From an uncultured Muribaculaceae bacterium (GTDB lineage: Bacteria > Bacteroidota > Bacteroidia > Bacteroidales > Muribaculaceae), in assembly GCA_947525975.1 (NCBI GenBank), contig CANNVE010000002.1, positions 1-64,000 of the forward strand: 64,000 nucleotides of DNA, written 5' to 3'. The translations under genes and the position numbers were made by a program. Positions 19,401 to 27,817 of this stretch are shown here, in pieces; position 1 is the first letter of the stretch; each line of letters opens with the position of its first letter. Under the pieces are notes generated by a model, which saw only the letters and a list, made by a program, of their open reading frames with translations, ran no database searches and was not told where the DNA came from.

Positions 19401-20484
19401 ACGTACGCCTCATAGTGCCGATATCGTTTTCCGCGATGGCGATAATATCGCATATGCCACCGGCGCAGAGGCATTCAATGGCACGGCTGGTGTGATACGT
19501 CGCATGAACGACGGGGAGCTTATTCTCGCCTTGATGAGGGGTCGGAAAATCGAGGCCGATGGATTTTCGCTGGAACTTTCAGCCCCGGGCACAGCTATCG
19601 CTTTTACCCGGTATGATGAAGCCAATTGCAAAGGGCGATTCAAGAGCGATGGCTTGGCATCTCTTACCATAAAGGGAGTGAAAGGCGGAAATCTTTTCAT
19701 CGATGGAATACGTCAAAAAACCACTGACAACGTAGCGCTTCCGGCAGGCGAACATGCCATCGAGTACTCCAATAAGGCTACTCCTATGCCTGTCAACATC
19801 GTTGATGCAGAGTACAATCCTTCCGGGACAATGATTTATCTTGATTTCCCGCCATCCACCTCAAAAGCGATTATAGAAATGTCGGCTGATAATAGTGTGA
19901 CATGGGAGAAGGTTGGAACGACTGACAAGGCAATCTATAAGCTGCCCAAAACCGGACATGGCAAAATACATGTGCGGGCTGTGGGGTTGAATGGAAATAA
20001 ACGGGCTGATTTCGCACAGGAATATCCAATATATAATCAACAAGGCGCCCCACACACTCCTGACGGGCTGAAACTGAGATTATCTGCTGATACAGTAGCT
20101 ATGTCGTGGGGTAAAGTGCTTGGAGTGCGCACTTACCGAGTATATCGCAGGACGGCGGGAATGTCTGATTTTGTGATGATATACGAAGGAGACAAGAATG
20201 AATATGTCGATACGGAAGCAACCGGAACAATTCCTCCCTGCAAAATGCCGGGAGAATTGGACAACAGGCAGACAGCAAATCAGGACTGCGCCATCTATGA
20301 GTATCGGATCACTGCCGTGAACGGATATGGCGAGAGCCAACCATCCTCTATCGCAGACACAAATCCGGCTTCATGGTTAAATTGGTATCCTGACACTGAT
20401 TTAAAATTTAAGCGCAACTCCGCATTCTGGATGCCTCCGTATGTGCCGGAATCTGAAGTCCCGGAAAAATATTACCCGAATTGA
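16444..20484 (+). CDS. large secreted heparinase II/III-like putative polysaccharide lyase with Fn3-like C-terminus
   Basis: 1346 residues. Signal peptide about 1-20 (ending PCFGK). Residues about 30-330 are a beta-rich N-terminal domain. Residues about 400-690 are helix-rich, consistent with an (alpha/alpha) toroid, including GIYNWAFLRPTSHTNTAL. Residues about 740-1000 resemble the anti-parallel beta-sandwich of heparinase II/III-type lyases: HGIVLRAG, then WGHQGQGNAGGLYFYAKGK and DHMQNN, similar in layout to the HxHxD-G-x-F-xLY block. A fibronectin-III-like domain follows (about 1195-1310). It probably makes the unsaturated uronides that the GH105 enzymes encoded just downstream remove. Exact family and substrate are not recognised; a PL assignment is inference from fold-like features and context. 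Confidence 0.7.
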   Translation: MKNHLITFLIVLLGGFPCFGKTEVLSSKHPLRFYREEPINMPIYSWPRTLVSYPVVFDGNVQSEYDLSLHDNISEKNVPFQLSKIKKDGHGMIQSAIINFFAELPSGKAYDYTLSMSGSVKKTIVSPVKVEKNTDYWTLGNEEFMVRIPSGNTHVRECVPAPIIAIGNNKRITGENILIDTNNKVKKIDTEVIEAGDLFAECSVTYTFSSGATYLAKVKVVHGYPFVIFDEEISGLTSVDSVRLDLSWKGIDPTHRYGNWDRQKEVSVDGGLPIDKPIYTNWCQEDPHWTGEGWVENPSEKMLYRLLPFAGNSSREQVAAMTFWETNDNPCEIGVFVYDHNRWNDRQYGIWQPTSDLCVYFHYADNILHFTYPLIGGTRSTAIVLSDINKSHDELDAYNAAIGDVAARGGADSPDEMGFRHTMMLHRQYGLLNLDIVKDWVLEYPSDGTHPASPFAKRPGAVSAENFYKQITSSPMAYYMTGLNSFPGIHSISHRPLFGNWVQDYIELYGALTPDQLRTVNGLFLISAYVNTLESMNAIRTSLAGTANMAADGWAVPGQMSFLFPDHPMAKEWADFFEKTIEIYGIFYTRPQVKAYESNAGRWVESLGIYNWAFLRPTSHTNTALIAYDGKNRFADSSMAKRGRWMLDMMTAPVSVKDKDGNVSISRSYPPHGAHGGGRIVPRYCSVRQLADWMKNYDPILAEQLYWTGEMGPGVESKPGNTDWLYPHRAQFADENKGTNPHLKSTKYTGHGIVLRAGVDTDEELSIHLNQVDKGPNYRWGHQGQGNAGGLYFYAKGKIYTGHENEAVGDHMQNNLDGVTNFGVMKNGAFHNIGMNELVAPLYDLGAVQLAELRSVEGKESFAWPEYLSRSVMLVGTDYFLIYDETGTNWRAGARFSWFKNKEDDYPKIVFFGKKARPDHWSKGETNHAHGFYRDADGSLLTLVTHKGDDVDVNNGKTLVPSLMKGEPIYEFVPDDKKYPANVLHIRTPHSADIVFRDGDNIAYATGAEAFNGTAGVIRRMNDGELILALMRGRKIEADGFSLELSAPGTAIAFTRYDEANCKGRFKSDGLASLTIKGVKGGNLFIDGIRQKTTDNVALPAGEHAIEYSNKATPMPVNIVDAEYNPSGTMIYLDFPPSTSKAIIEMSADNSVTWEKVGTTDKAIYKLPKTGHGKIHVRAVGLNGNKRADFAQEYPIYNQQGAPHTPDGLKLRLSADTVAMSWGKVLGVRTYRVYRRTAGMSDFVMIYEGDKNEYVDTEATGTIPPCKMPGELDNRQTANQDCAIYEYRITAVNGYGESQPSSIADTNPASWLNWYPDTDLKFKRNSAFWMPPYVPESEVPEKYYPN

Positions 20485-20527
20485 ATGGATTGATCTCAAT
20501 TATAGACAATAAAAATAAAATAGGAAT

Positions 20528-21739
20528 ATGAAACTTTCTGACATTTTTCGCTCAATCGTTCTTGGCTCACTCTGCATGGCGTGTGTGAGCTCTAAGGAAA
20601 ATAACTTAAGTTATTTTGATGACATGCCAAAGGAGGCCGATCCTGTAGAGATCGGCACCCTCATTACCAAGAGATTTCTTTCACAGGGACATTCACAATA
20701 CGGAAGTCCGTTGAGGGTCAATGAACCGCGCACTCAAATCACCTATCCCGATGTATGCACATGGCTTGGTGGACTTTGGTTTGCGAAGGAAACGAATAAT
20801 ATAGAGTTGACCAAAGGTCTTCAGGCCCGGTTTGAGCCGCTGTTTGGTCATGAATCGCATCTCCAGCCAAAGCCTAATCATGTTGACAACAATGTGTTTG
20901 GAGCAATACCATTGGAACTTTTCATTCAGACCGGTGAGGAGCGTTATCTGGAGCTTGGACTCAAATACGCCGATTCGCAGTGGCAACTTCCTGATGGTTG
21001 GAAGATTAAACCTGGAGAAACACGAAAAAGCTCCATGTATGGCGATTTGATTGATGCAGACATATGCCAACCCGAACAGAAAGAATGGTCTGATAACGGA
21101 TATTCCTGGCAGACAAGATTTTGGCTTGATGATATGTATATGATAACTACAATTCAGGCCCAGGCTTTTAGAGCAACCGGCAATGACGAATACATCAGCA
21201 GGGCTGCCCGTGAAATGGTGCTGTATCTTGACTCAATACAGCAGCCATCGGGTCTGTTTTTCCATGCTCCTTCTGCTCCATTTTGTTGGGGCAGGGGCAA
21301 CGGATGGATGGCTGTCGGAATGTCAGAACTGCTGCGCATGCTCCCGGACAACGATAAGAGCCGAACCTCTATTATGAACGGTTATCTCAAGATGATGGAG
21401 AAACTTAAAGATACGCAAAGCGAAAGCGGAATGTGGAAACAGGTAGTTGATGACATCAGCATGTGGGATGAGACAAGCGGTTCGGCAATGTTCACTTATG
21501 CCATGATCACAGGAGTCAAGCACGGTTGGCTTCCGGCGGATGAGTATGGCCCTGTGGCACGCAAAGCGTGGATTGCACTGAGTGGCAAGGTTAATGCTGC
21601 AGGTGATGTCGAAGGCGTATGTGAAGGCACTATGCTTGGTGATAATAGCGAGCATTATCGTAACCGCCTTGCTCTGACCGGCGATCTTCATGGCCAGGCT
21701 CCCGTATTATGGTGCGCGTATGCTTTAATCTCTGAATGA
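20528..21739 (+). CDS. GH105-type unsaturated uronyl hydrolase, lipoprotein
   Basis: 403 residues. Lipobox LCMAC with Cys19 predicts a lipid-anchored protein. The family signature blocks of GH105/GH88 (alpha/alpha)6-barrel enzymes are present: WLDDMYM (the DD motif carries the catalytic Asp), CWGRGNGWMAVG and SGSAMFTYAM near the C-terminus. Such enzymes hydrate the 4,5-double bond of the unsaturated uronic acid left by a polysaccharide lyase, which releases it. The upstream gene encodes a putative lyase 43 bp away, and the downstream DUF4861 gene overlaps this stop by 4 bp (ATGA), so translation is probably coupled. Confidence 0.93.
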   Translation: MKLSDIFRSIVLGSLCMACVSSKENNLSYFDDMPKEADPVEIGTLITKRFLSQGHSQYGSPLRVNEPRTQITYPDVCTWLGGLWFAKETNNIELTKGLQARFEPLFGHESHLQPKPNHVDNNVFGAIPLELFIQTGEERYLELGLKYADSQWQLPDGWKIKPGETRKSSMYGDLIDADICQPEQKEWSDNGYSWQTRFWLDDMYMITTIQAQAFRATGNDEYISRAAREMVLYLDSIQQPSGLFFHAPSAPFCWGRGNGWMAVGMSELLRMLPDNDKSRTSIMNGYLKMMEKLKDTQSESGMWKQVVDDISMWDETSGSAMFTYAMITGVKHGWLPADEYGPVARKAWIALSGKVNAAGDVEGVCEGTMLGDNSEHYRNRLALTGDLHGQAPVLWCAYALISE

Positions 21740-23001
21740 TGAGGTGGATTTTGCCATTGTTATTGCTGTTGCTGTCATCATGTGGCTCTCCATTGACACA
21801 TTTTGACATAGAAAACACAATCGATATTGAACGTGAAAATGAGTTGATCGTTTTTACGCGTGATCAGTTGCATGTGCCGTCTGACTTTGAGTGTATTCCA
21901 ATAGTAACCTCTGATGCAGGTGACACCATCCCATGTCAATGCGATGACATGGATGGTGACGGTATGTGGGATGAAGCGGTAATGGCCATATCGTTGAAGC
22001 CTCTCGAACGTATATCTCTTCAGATTAATTGGGTAGATTCAATCGACATGCCGATGTTTGCGCCTCTGACGAATGTCCGTTACGGAAAAATGACCCGACC
22101 AAACCATGTTGAGGAGCTTAAGAGCGACAGCCATGGCAGACATGGATTGCCAAGGGGCAGCCATATGTACCCATATCAGATGGATGGCCCGGCATGGGAG
22201 AATGACAAGGTGGGATTCCGACACTATTTTGATGGACGCAACTGCTGCGATGTATTCGGAAAGCTAACAGCGGAAATGGTTCTTGACACTGTAGGCATAA
22301 CACCTGAAGGATTCCCTCACAACACCTATCAGGAGATGCGCCGTTGGGGGCTTGACATATTGAGTGTGGCGAACTCGTTTGGCCTTGGCGGCCTTGCATT
22401 AGAAACTCCTGACAGCCTTTGCCGGTTGGGGGTTACGGCCAAAGATACTGTTGATGTCATTGATGTGACGCAATACAGGCTTGTAGCGGAAGGTCCTGTC
22501 AGATCTATTTTTCGTCTTGCCTATAAGGGCTGGCGCACAGGATGCGGCGAAATCGATGTGACAGAGGAAATCACAGTGTTGCCGAGCATACATGGATATG
22601 AGAAAAAAGTGATTCACTCTCCTCTGCCTGCTCATACGAGCCTTGTTACGGGGATCGTGGCCAATCTAAACACTCTTCCTGGAATAGAGGCGGATAGAAA
22701 CGGATACCATGCGATAATGACACATGACCAACAGACTGTAAATTGTGAAACATATTTAGGCTTGGCGATCATTGTCCCGGATGAGTGTTATGGCGGCAAC
22801 TTCAATGCGCCTGACAGCATAGGCGACATCAGAAAGACATGGTGCGCGCGTCTGCGCCAGGATAGCAATGGAGAATGCAAGTTCAGAGCCTATGCAGCCT
22901 GGGAATTGAGCGACACAATCTTTGCCTCACGTCAACATTTCATTAATTATATTGATTCTGAAATGAAACGGATCTCAACTCCTGTTAAAATCATCTTTTA
23001 A
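21736..23001 (+). CDS. DUF4861 family lipoprotein
   Basis: 421 residues. Lipobox LSSC near residue 16 gives a lipoprotein. The sequence pattern (CDDMDGDGMWDEAV near residue 70, then MYPYQMDGPAWENDKVGFR and a beta-rich body) matches the DUF4861 family, which is common in Bacteroidetes loci degrading pectin-like and other uronate-containing glycans. Its activity is not established to my knowledge. It starts in an ATGA overlap with the GH105 gene upstream, and the GH3 gene follows after 28 bp, so it belongs to the same operon. The ATG at 21739 is a possible alternative start. Confidence 0.85.
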   Translation: MMRWILPLLLLLLSSCGSPLTHFDIENTIDIERENELIVFTRDQLHVPSDFECIPIVTSDAGDTIPCQCDDMDGDGMWDEAVMAISLKPLERISLQINWVDSIDMPMFAPLTNVRYGKMTRPNHVEELKSDSHGRHGLPRGSHMYPYQMDGPAWENDKVGFRHYFDGRNCCDVFGKLTAEMVLDTVGITPEGFPHNTYQEMRRWGLDILSVANSFGLGGLALETPDSLCRLGVTAKDTVDVIDVTQYRLVAEGPVRSIFRLAYKGWRTGCGEIDVTEEITVLPSIHGYEKKVIHSPLPAHTSLVTGIVANLNTLPGIEADRNGYHAIMTHDQQTVNCETYLGLAIIVPDECYGGNFNAPDSIGDIRKTWCARLRQDSNGECKFRAYAAWELSDTIFASRQHFINYIDSEMKRISTPVKIIF

Positions 23002-23029
23002 TCACATTGAAAAGTTATAAGCAAAGATA

Positions 23030-25384
23030 ATGAAGCGGATTATAACAATAATGCTGTGCGGATTTGGCATCACCTTGTATTCAGCGGCATCGAATATCTA
23101 TCATGGCAATTGGATAGATTTCAATAAAAATGGGCTGATGGACATATTTGAAAATCCTGAAGCCAACATTGAGGATAGGGTTGCCGATTTGCTGTCCCAA
23201 ATGACCATTGATGAAAAGACGTGCCAGATGGCAACCCTTTATGGCTCAGGCCGAGTGTTGGAAGATGCTATGCCGACAGCCGGCTGGAAACATGAGCTGT
23301 GGAAAGATGGAATCGGAAACATAGATGAACAACATAACGGGCTCGGCACTTTTGGCTCTCTATATTCTTTCCCTTATGCAAAACACGTCGATGCAAAGCA
23401 TGCTGTGCAAAGATGGTTTGTTGAAGAGACCCGCCTCGGCATTCCTGTTGATTTCACAAATGAAGGAATTCGTGGCCTGTGCCATGACCGAGCCACCTTC
23501 TTTCCTTCCCAAAGCGGACAAGGGGCCACTTGGAATAAGGAGTTGATTTCACGCATAGGTGAAATAGAGGCGATTGAAGCCGATTTGCTTGGCTATACCA
23601 ATATTTATTCTCCCATACTTGACATTTGTCAGGATCCACGTTGGGGACGTGCGGTGGAATGTTATGGAGAAGACCCGTACCTTGTCGGTCAACTTGGCAA
23701 ACGGATGATTGAAAGTTTGCAGAAGCACAATCTGGTATCGACAGTAAAACATTTTGCGGTTTATAGCATCCCTGTTGGCGGCCGCGATGGCAAGACACGT
23801 ACAGATCCACATGTCGCACCTCGTGAAATGCGGACTCTTTATCTTGAGCCATTCCGTGTCGCTTTTCAGGAAGCCGGTGCTTTGGGAGTTATGAGCTCTT
23901 ATAATGACTATGACGGAGAGCCGGTGACAGGCAGTCATCGTTTCCTGACGGAAATACTTCGCGACGAATATGGATTTAATGGCTATGTTGTCTCTGATAG
24001 CGAAGCTGTGGAATTTATAACGACTAAACACCGCGTAGCTGTTGATGATGTTGACGGAGTAGCGCAAGCTGTAAATGCAGGCCTCAATGTCAGGACTCAT
24101 TTCACACACCCGAAAGATTTCGTAATGCCATTGCGGAAAGCATTGGCGGAAGGGAAAGTCTCGGTCGAAACTCTTGATAACCGAGTCACTGATATATTGC
24201 GTGTTAAATTCATGCTTGGGCTTTTTGACAATCCATATAGGGGAGATGGAGCGCTTGCCGAGAAAATTGTGCATTGTGACGCTCATCGCCAGGTGGCTCT
24301 TGATGCCGCCAGACAATCAATCGTTTTGCTTAAAAATGAAGGGAATATCCTCCCGTTGTCGAAAAAATTGAAAAAAGTCGCAGTTATCGGTCCAAATGCA
24401 AATGAACATAAACAGTTGATATGTCGATATGGCCCATCCAATGCTCCGGTCAAAACCATTCTTGAGGGCATCAGGGAGATGCTCCCTGACTGTGAGGTGA
24501 CTTACAGCAAAGGCTGTGAGATAATAGACCGCCATTTCCCGGAAAGTGAGATTCTTCCGTTTGACAAGGACCCGGAAGAGAAGAAAATGTTTGATGATGC
24601 AATCGAGGTTGCTCGTGACGCCGAAACAGTCATTCTCGTCATGGGGGGATCGGAACTTACAGTCCGTGAGGATCGCTCAAGGACCAGCCTCGATCTGCCC
24701 GGATATCAAAATGAACTGATGCAAGCCATCAAATCTCTTGGCAAACCGGTTGTATTAGTGCTTCTTGACGGCAGGGCTTCGACAATCAATTATGCTGACC
24801 GTTATATTGATGGAATTATCCACGCTTGGTTTCCCGGGGAGTATGCCGGCGCAGCGGTGGCGGAAGTCCTATTCGGCGACTACAACCCGGCAGGACGCTT
24901 GGCTGTCACATTTCCGAAGTCGGTCGGTCAGATTCCTTTTGCTTTCCCTTTTAAGCCCGGATCCGACGAGTCATGCGAGACTTCTGTATATGGAGCGCTG
25001 TATCCCTTCGGGCATGGGTTGAGCTATACAAGATTCGATTACAGTAATCTCACGATTAGTCCTGAAGCGTTGAGCGCTGATGGATCTGTCAAGGTGAGTT
25101 GTGAGGTGACTAATACGGGTGATAGGACCGGTGATGAAGTCGTGCAACTTTATCTGCGCGACGAGGTTAGCAGTGTCACCACTTATATGCAGGTGCTTCG
25201 TGGATTTGAAAGGATCACTTTGGCTCCAGGCGAAAGTAAAATTGTTGATTTCGAGTTGTCTCCGCATGATTTGGGATTATGGAATCGCGATAATAAATTT
25301 GTTGTCGAACCTGGAAAGTTTAAAGTGAATGTCGGGGCATCATCGACAGATATAAGACTTCAAGGTGAATTTTCAATAATATAA
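23030..25384 (+). CDS. GH3 family glycoside hydrolase (beta-glucosidase/xylosidase type)
   Basis: 784 residues with a signal peptide (about 1-21). The three-part GH3 layout is seen: an N-terminal TIM-barrel domain (about 40-380) with the nucleophile Asp323 in VVSDSEAV, an alpha/beta sandwich domain (about 410-640, with VILVMGGSELTVREDRSRTSLDLPG split over the active-site loop region), and a C-terminal Fn3-like domain (about 680-775). GH3 enzymes remove terminal beta-linked glucose, xylose or related sugars with retention. Here it probably trims neutral sugars from imported oligosaccharides in the periplasm. The exact sugar cannot be read from sequence. Confidence 0.93.
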   Translation: MKRIITIMLCGFGITLYSAASNIYHGNWIDFNKNGLMDIFENPEANIEDRVADLLSQMTIDEKTCQMATLYGSGRVLEDAMPTAGWKHELWKDGIGNIDEQHNGLGTFGSLYSFPYAKHVDAKHAVQRWFVEETRLGIPVDFTNEGIRGLCHDRATFFPSQSGQGATWNKELISRIGEIEAIEADLLGYTNIYSPILDICQDPRWGRAVECYGEDPYLVGQLGKRMIESLQKHNLVSTVKHFAVYSIPVGGRDGKTRTDPHVAPREMRTLYLEPFRVAFQEAGALGVMSSYNDYDGEPVTGSHRFLTEILRDEYGFNGYVVSDSEAVEFITTKHRVAVDDVDGVAQAVNAGLNVRTHFTHPKDFVMPLRKALAEGKVSVETLDNRVTDILRVKFMLGLFDNPYRGDGALAEKIVHCDAHRQVALDAARQSIVLLKNEGNILPLSKKLKKVAVIGPNANEHKQLICRYGPSNAPVKTILEGIREMLPDCEVTYSKGCEIIDRHFPESEILPFDKDPEEKKMFDDAIEVARDAETVILVMGGSELTVREDRSRTSLDLPGYQNELMQAIKSLGKPVVLVLLDGRASTINYADRYIDGIIHAWFPGEYAGAAVAEVLFGDYNPAGRLAVTFPKSVGQIPFAFPFKPGSDESCETSVYGALYPFGHGLSYTRFDYSNLTISPEALSADGSVKVSCEVTNTGDRTGDEVVQLYLRDEVSSVTTYMQVLRGFERITLAPGESKIVDFELSPHDLGLWNRDNKFVVEPGKFKVNVGASSTDIRLQGEFSII

Positions 25385-25417
25385 ATAAAATCCAAAATAC
25401 GCAAAAAAACGGAAGAA

Positions 25418-26584
25418 ATGAGCAAGGTTATAAATTATACACGTCTATGGTTGACCTGTGTGGCGATGGTATCTCTATGTTCGTGCCGCGTACAACATTC
25501 ATCCCATGAAAATTGGGGTGACGAATTGGTGCATTATGTAGTTGAGGCTTATATGCCGGCAGAAGATTACGTCTGGAATTGGAATGAAGCCGTATTCCTT
25601 AAAGCTGCTGTTGCGCGTTGTGAGCAGGGGACAGACCGGGAATATCTCATGCCTTATATTCAGGGTTGTGTGGATGCGACTATAAATGAGGCCAACGGCA
25701 AGCATCCCAACGCAGTTGTTTCAGGACTTGCGACAGCGTTTCTCGCTCAAGCAACGGGGCTGGATGTCTATAAAGATAAAAGTCTTGAAGTATATGAAGA
25801 GTATCTTGGTATACCAAGGGCATCAAATGGGGGCGTATCACATCGTGAAGAAGTCATCGAATTGTGGGATGACACTGTCTATATGGTAAGCGAATTTCTT
25901 ATTCAGATGTATAAATTGACAGGCGACGACAAATATCTTCAGGAAGCCATATCTCAATTATTGTTGCATGGCGAGAAACTTGAAGACCCTGTGACCGGAT
26001 TGTGGTATCATGGTTGGGACAACGATACAATTCCATCACAAGATCCTTGCTGCCAACCGGGTTGGGCTGAGAATCCCGATCGTCGTAACAATGAGTTCTG
26101 GGGACGAGGCAACGGTTGGATTGTTATGACTCTTGTTGATCTGCTTGAAGTCATGCCACAAGAGGATGAGCACCGTCCTGTCCTTATGGCATCTTTACGA
26201 AAGAAACTGGACACACTGATGCCACTGCAGGATGAGAAGACCGGACATTGGTATCAGCTGCCGGTTTATCCGGGTGAAAAAGGCAATTATATCGAGAGTT
26301 CGAGCACGGCAATGTTTGCTTATGCCGCTGCCAAGGCGGTGAAACTCGGATTGCTCCCCCGCAATCAATACATAAAGCAAATTGAACGCGCTTATGACGG
26401 GTTAAAAGAATATAGTCTCAAGGATGTCGGGAAATATCTTAAGATGGATAATATTTGTGAAGGTACATGCATCGGTGATAAGGACTATTATTATGGACGT
26501 GGAGTTGTTGACGAACGAGCATATGCCTTTGGTATTTCGGTAATGTTCTATGACGTATATCAACAACTGGTGTCCAAACGATAA
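25418..26584 (+). CDS. second GH105/GH88-type unsaturated uronyl hydrolase, lipoprotein
   Basis: 388 residues. Lipobox LCSC with Cys23. It carries the family blocks LWDDTVYMVSEFL (catalytic Asp), FWGRGNGWIVMTLVDLLE and ESSSTAMFAYA. It is clearly diverged from the GH105 enzyme at 20528, so the two probably act on different unsaturated oligosaccharides (for example different neighbouring sugars or different substitutions). Last gene of the PUL on the + strand, 33 bp after the GH3 gene. No clear terminator follows. Confidence 0.93.
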   Translation: MSKVINYTRLWLTCVAMVSLCSCRVQHSSHENWGDELVHYVVEAYMPAEDYVWNWNEAVFLKAAVARCEQGTDREYLMPYIQGCVDATINEANGKHPNAVVSGLATAFLAQATGLDVYKDKSLEVYEEYLGIPRASNGGVSHREEVIELWDDTVYMVSEFLIQMYKLTGDDKYLQEAISQLLLHGEKLEDPVTGLWYHGWDNDTIPSQDPCCQPGWAENPDRRNNEFWGRGNGWIVMTLVDLLEVMPQEDEHRPVLMASLRKKLDTLMPLQDEKTGHWYQLPVYPGEKGNYIESSSTAMFAYAAAKAVKLGLLPRNQYIKQIERAYDGLKEYSLKDVGKYLKMDNICEGTCIGDKDYYYGRGVVDERAYAFGISVMFYDVYQQLVSKR

Positions 26585-26696
26585 AAATGTATCAATGGCA
26601 CGATGGTCAAAGGATTCCTCGAGGTCATTGATTCACTTGACGATAAGCAGGTGCCCGTCAGTTTCGCTTTCTTGAGATATTGGCATTTATTCCATT
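26585..26696. other. short gap at the PUL edge, possible gene remnant
   Basis: The + strand from ATG 26603 stays open for about 36 codons with a protein-like composition (GFLEVIDSLDDKQVPVSF) before a stop that runs into the convergent neighbour. It could be a truncated gene start left by rearrangement at the PUL border. I do not recognise it and coding is doubtful. Confidence 0.25.
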
Positions 26697-27506
26697 TCAA
26701 TTTCGTGCTTTAACTTGGCGTCGATTCTTTATTTCGTTGCGGAAATCAAAAAGCACATTTCTCATTTCGAGGGGAAGGTATGATTTGGCCTTTTGTTTCA
26801 TCCATTCGGGTATGTCCCAGATGGCTTCGGCTATGCTGCCAACTATCGCCCCAAGGGTGTCAGCATCCGCTCCAAGGCTGACGGCTTTGCGGATCGCGTC
26901 TTCAAACGAATTGCTTCGGCCAATGATCCATAGAGCCACGGGGACTGTGCCTTGGCAGGTCTCGTCAAAGCGGTTTTTCACCTCGGACTCGCTGATATTG
27001 ATATTGTAGCCGGAAAACGCCACGCACTTATCCAACAATGCCTTTACGTCGACTTTGCCTCCTGTTTTTTTCATTTCGTTGGCAAGCATTATGGCCAATG
27101 CCACCGTGCAGGCTCCTTTTATTCCTTCAGGGTGATTGTGGGTGCATTCAGCCGACTTCCGAGCCTCGGCGGTGAGTTCGTGGATGTCGTCACACCACCA
27201 GCCGATCGGGCTTACTCTCATCGCGCTGCCGTTTCCGTAGCTGCCGTAAGGCTTGGGATCGCCGCTCATCACCCATCGGCAGAAGCTGCATCCGTAACCG
27301 CCTTTGGGGTTGGGATATTTGCGGCACCATTCATGGATGCTCTCGCCATAGTCGCGACTTTTAAGGGTTGCATCGGCCACGGCAATGGTGCATACGGTGT
27401 CGTCGGTGAAGTCACTGCCCTCGGCAAACATCTCAAAATCATAATTGTTGGTCGGATCGAACTCATAGCGGCTTCCTGCGATGTCGCCTATAATTGCTCC
27501 TAACAT
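26697..27506 (-). CDS. ADP-ribosylglycohydrolase family protein (DraG-like)
   Basis: 269 residues. Typical motifs for this all-alpha di-metal family are GAIIGDIAGSRYE at the N-terminus, FTDDTVCT (metal-binding Asp pair), GNGSAMRVSPIG and the C-terminal GADADTLGAIVG. These enzymes remove ADP-ribose from proteins, nucleic acids or small molecules; substrate here is unknown. It converges with the PUL and lies downstream of a relic regulator promoter on the same strand. No partner ADP-ribosyltransferase is seen nearby. Confidence 0.93.
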   Translation of the reverse strand: MLGAIIGDIAGSRYEFDPTNNYDFEMFAEGSDFTDDTVCTIAVADATLKSRDYGESIHEWCRKYPNPKGGYGCSFCRWVMSGDPKPYGSYGNGSAMRVSPIGWWCDDIHELTAEARKSAECTHNHPEGIKGACTVALAIMLANEMKKTGGKVDVKALLDKCVAFSGYNINISESEVKNRFDETCQGTVPVALWIIGRSNSFEDAIRKAVSLGADADTLGAIVGSIAEAIWDIPEWMKQKAKSYLPLEMRNVLFDFRNEIKNRRQVKARN

Positions 27507-27533
27507 TGATATCTGTGTTTAATGGTTTAAAAT

Positions 27534-27650
27534 TCAAGGCGAAATCCGCTTTTGGGCGAAGTTGCGTCGGTCGAAATTGATGCCCAGCACGTCCTCATAG
27601 AATGACTGCAGTTGCTTCAGCGTGAATTTTCGGGCAGCGATCACCCATGC
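27534..27650 (-). pseudogene. 3' remnant of a NUDIX/NrtR-like transcriptional regulator
   Basis: The - strand reads about 38 open codons ending in TGA at 27534, including FTLKQLQSFYEDVLG and DRRNFAQKRI. This pattern (F-x-L-xx-L-Q-xx-YE-x-LG, then D-RR-NF) is the C-terminal winged-helix region of NrtR-type NUDIX regulators. The whole NUDIX domain is missing, and the open frame stops making sense at about 27650, right beside an intact promoter on the same strand. A deletion seems to have joined the regulator's promoter region to its 3' end. It is too short to function. Confidence 0.6.
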
Positions 27651-27658
27651 TAACTTTG

Positions 27659-27736
27659 TCTTGTGTGATATTTGCACTGCAAAGTTAGCGACAAATCACG
27701 ATGCCGCCAAATGATATGTGTATAATTCACACAAGA
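27659..27736. promoter_or_regulatory. operator-like inverted repeat around the relic regulator promoter
   Basis: A perfect 10-bp inverted pair, TCTTGTGTGA (27659-27668) and TCACACAAGA (27727-27736), brackets the - strand promoter. The right arm also overlaps a second imperfect palindrome, TGTG-N8-CACA (27717-27732). Arms on both sides of a promoter suggest repression by looping or by a multimeric regulator, possibly the lost NUDIX regulator itself. The TAACTTTG at 27651 and CAAAGTTA at 27680 are also inverted copies of each other. Confidence 0.5.
27680..27711 (-). promoter_or_regulatory. canonical Bacteroidetes promoter, - strand
   Basis: On the - strand: TTTG (27711-27708), a 20-nt spacer, then TAACTTTG (27687-27680). 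This is the full -33/-7 consensus. Predicted start is near 27676, reading into the regulator remnant and possibly on to the gene at 27506. Confidence 0.65.
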
Positions 27737-27817
27737 TAGACGTTTTTTATCAATAAGCGCTGTTGTCTGATGGAATGCGAGTGTGTCACGTTTCGATCTG
27801 ATCGCGGCAAGGCTGCT

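Noticed and set aside
27651-27687. TAACTTTG/CAAAGTTA pair as a transposon terminal repeat
   Set aside because: Both are -7 promoter words; no transposase or target duplication nearby.
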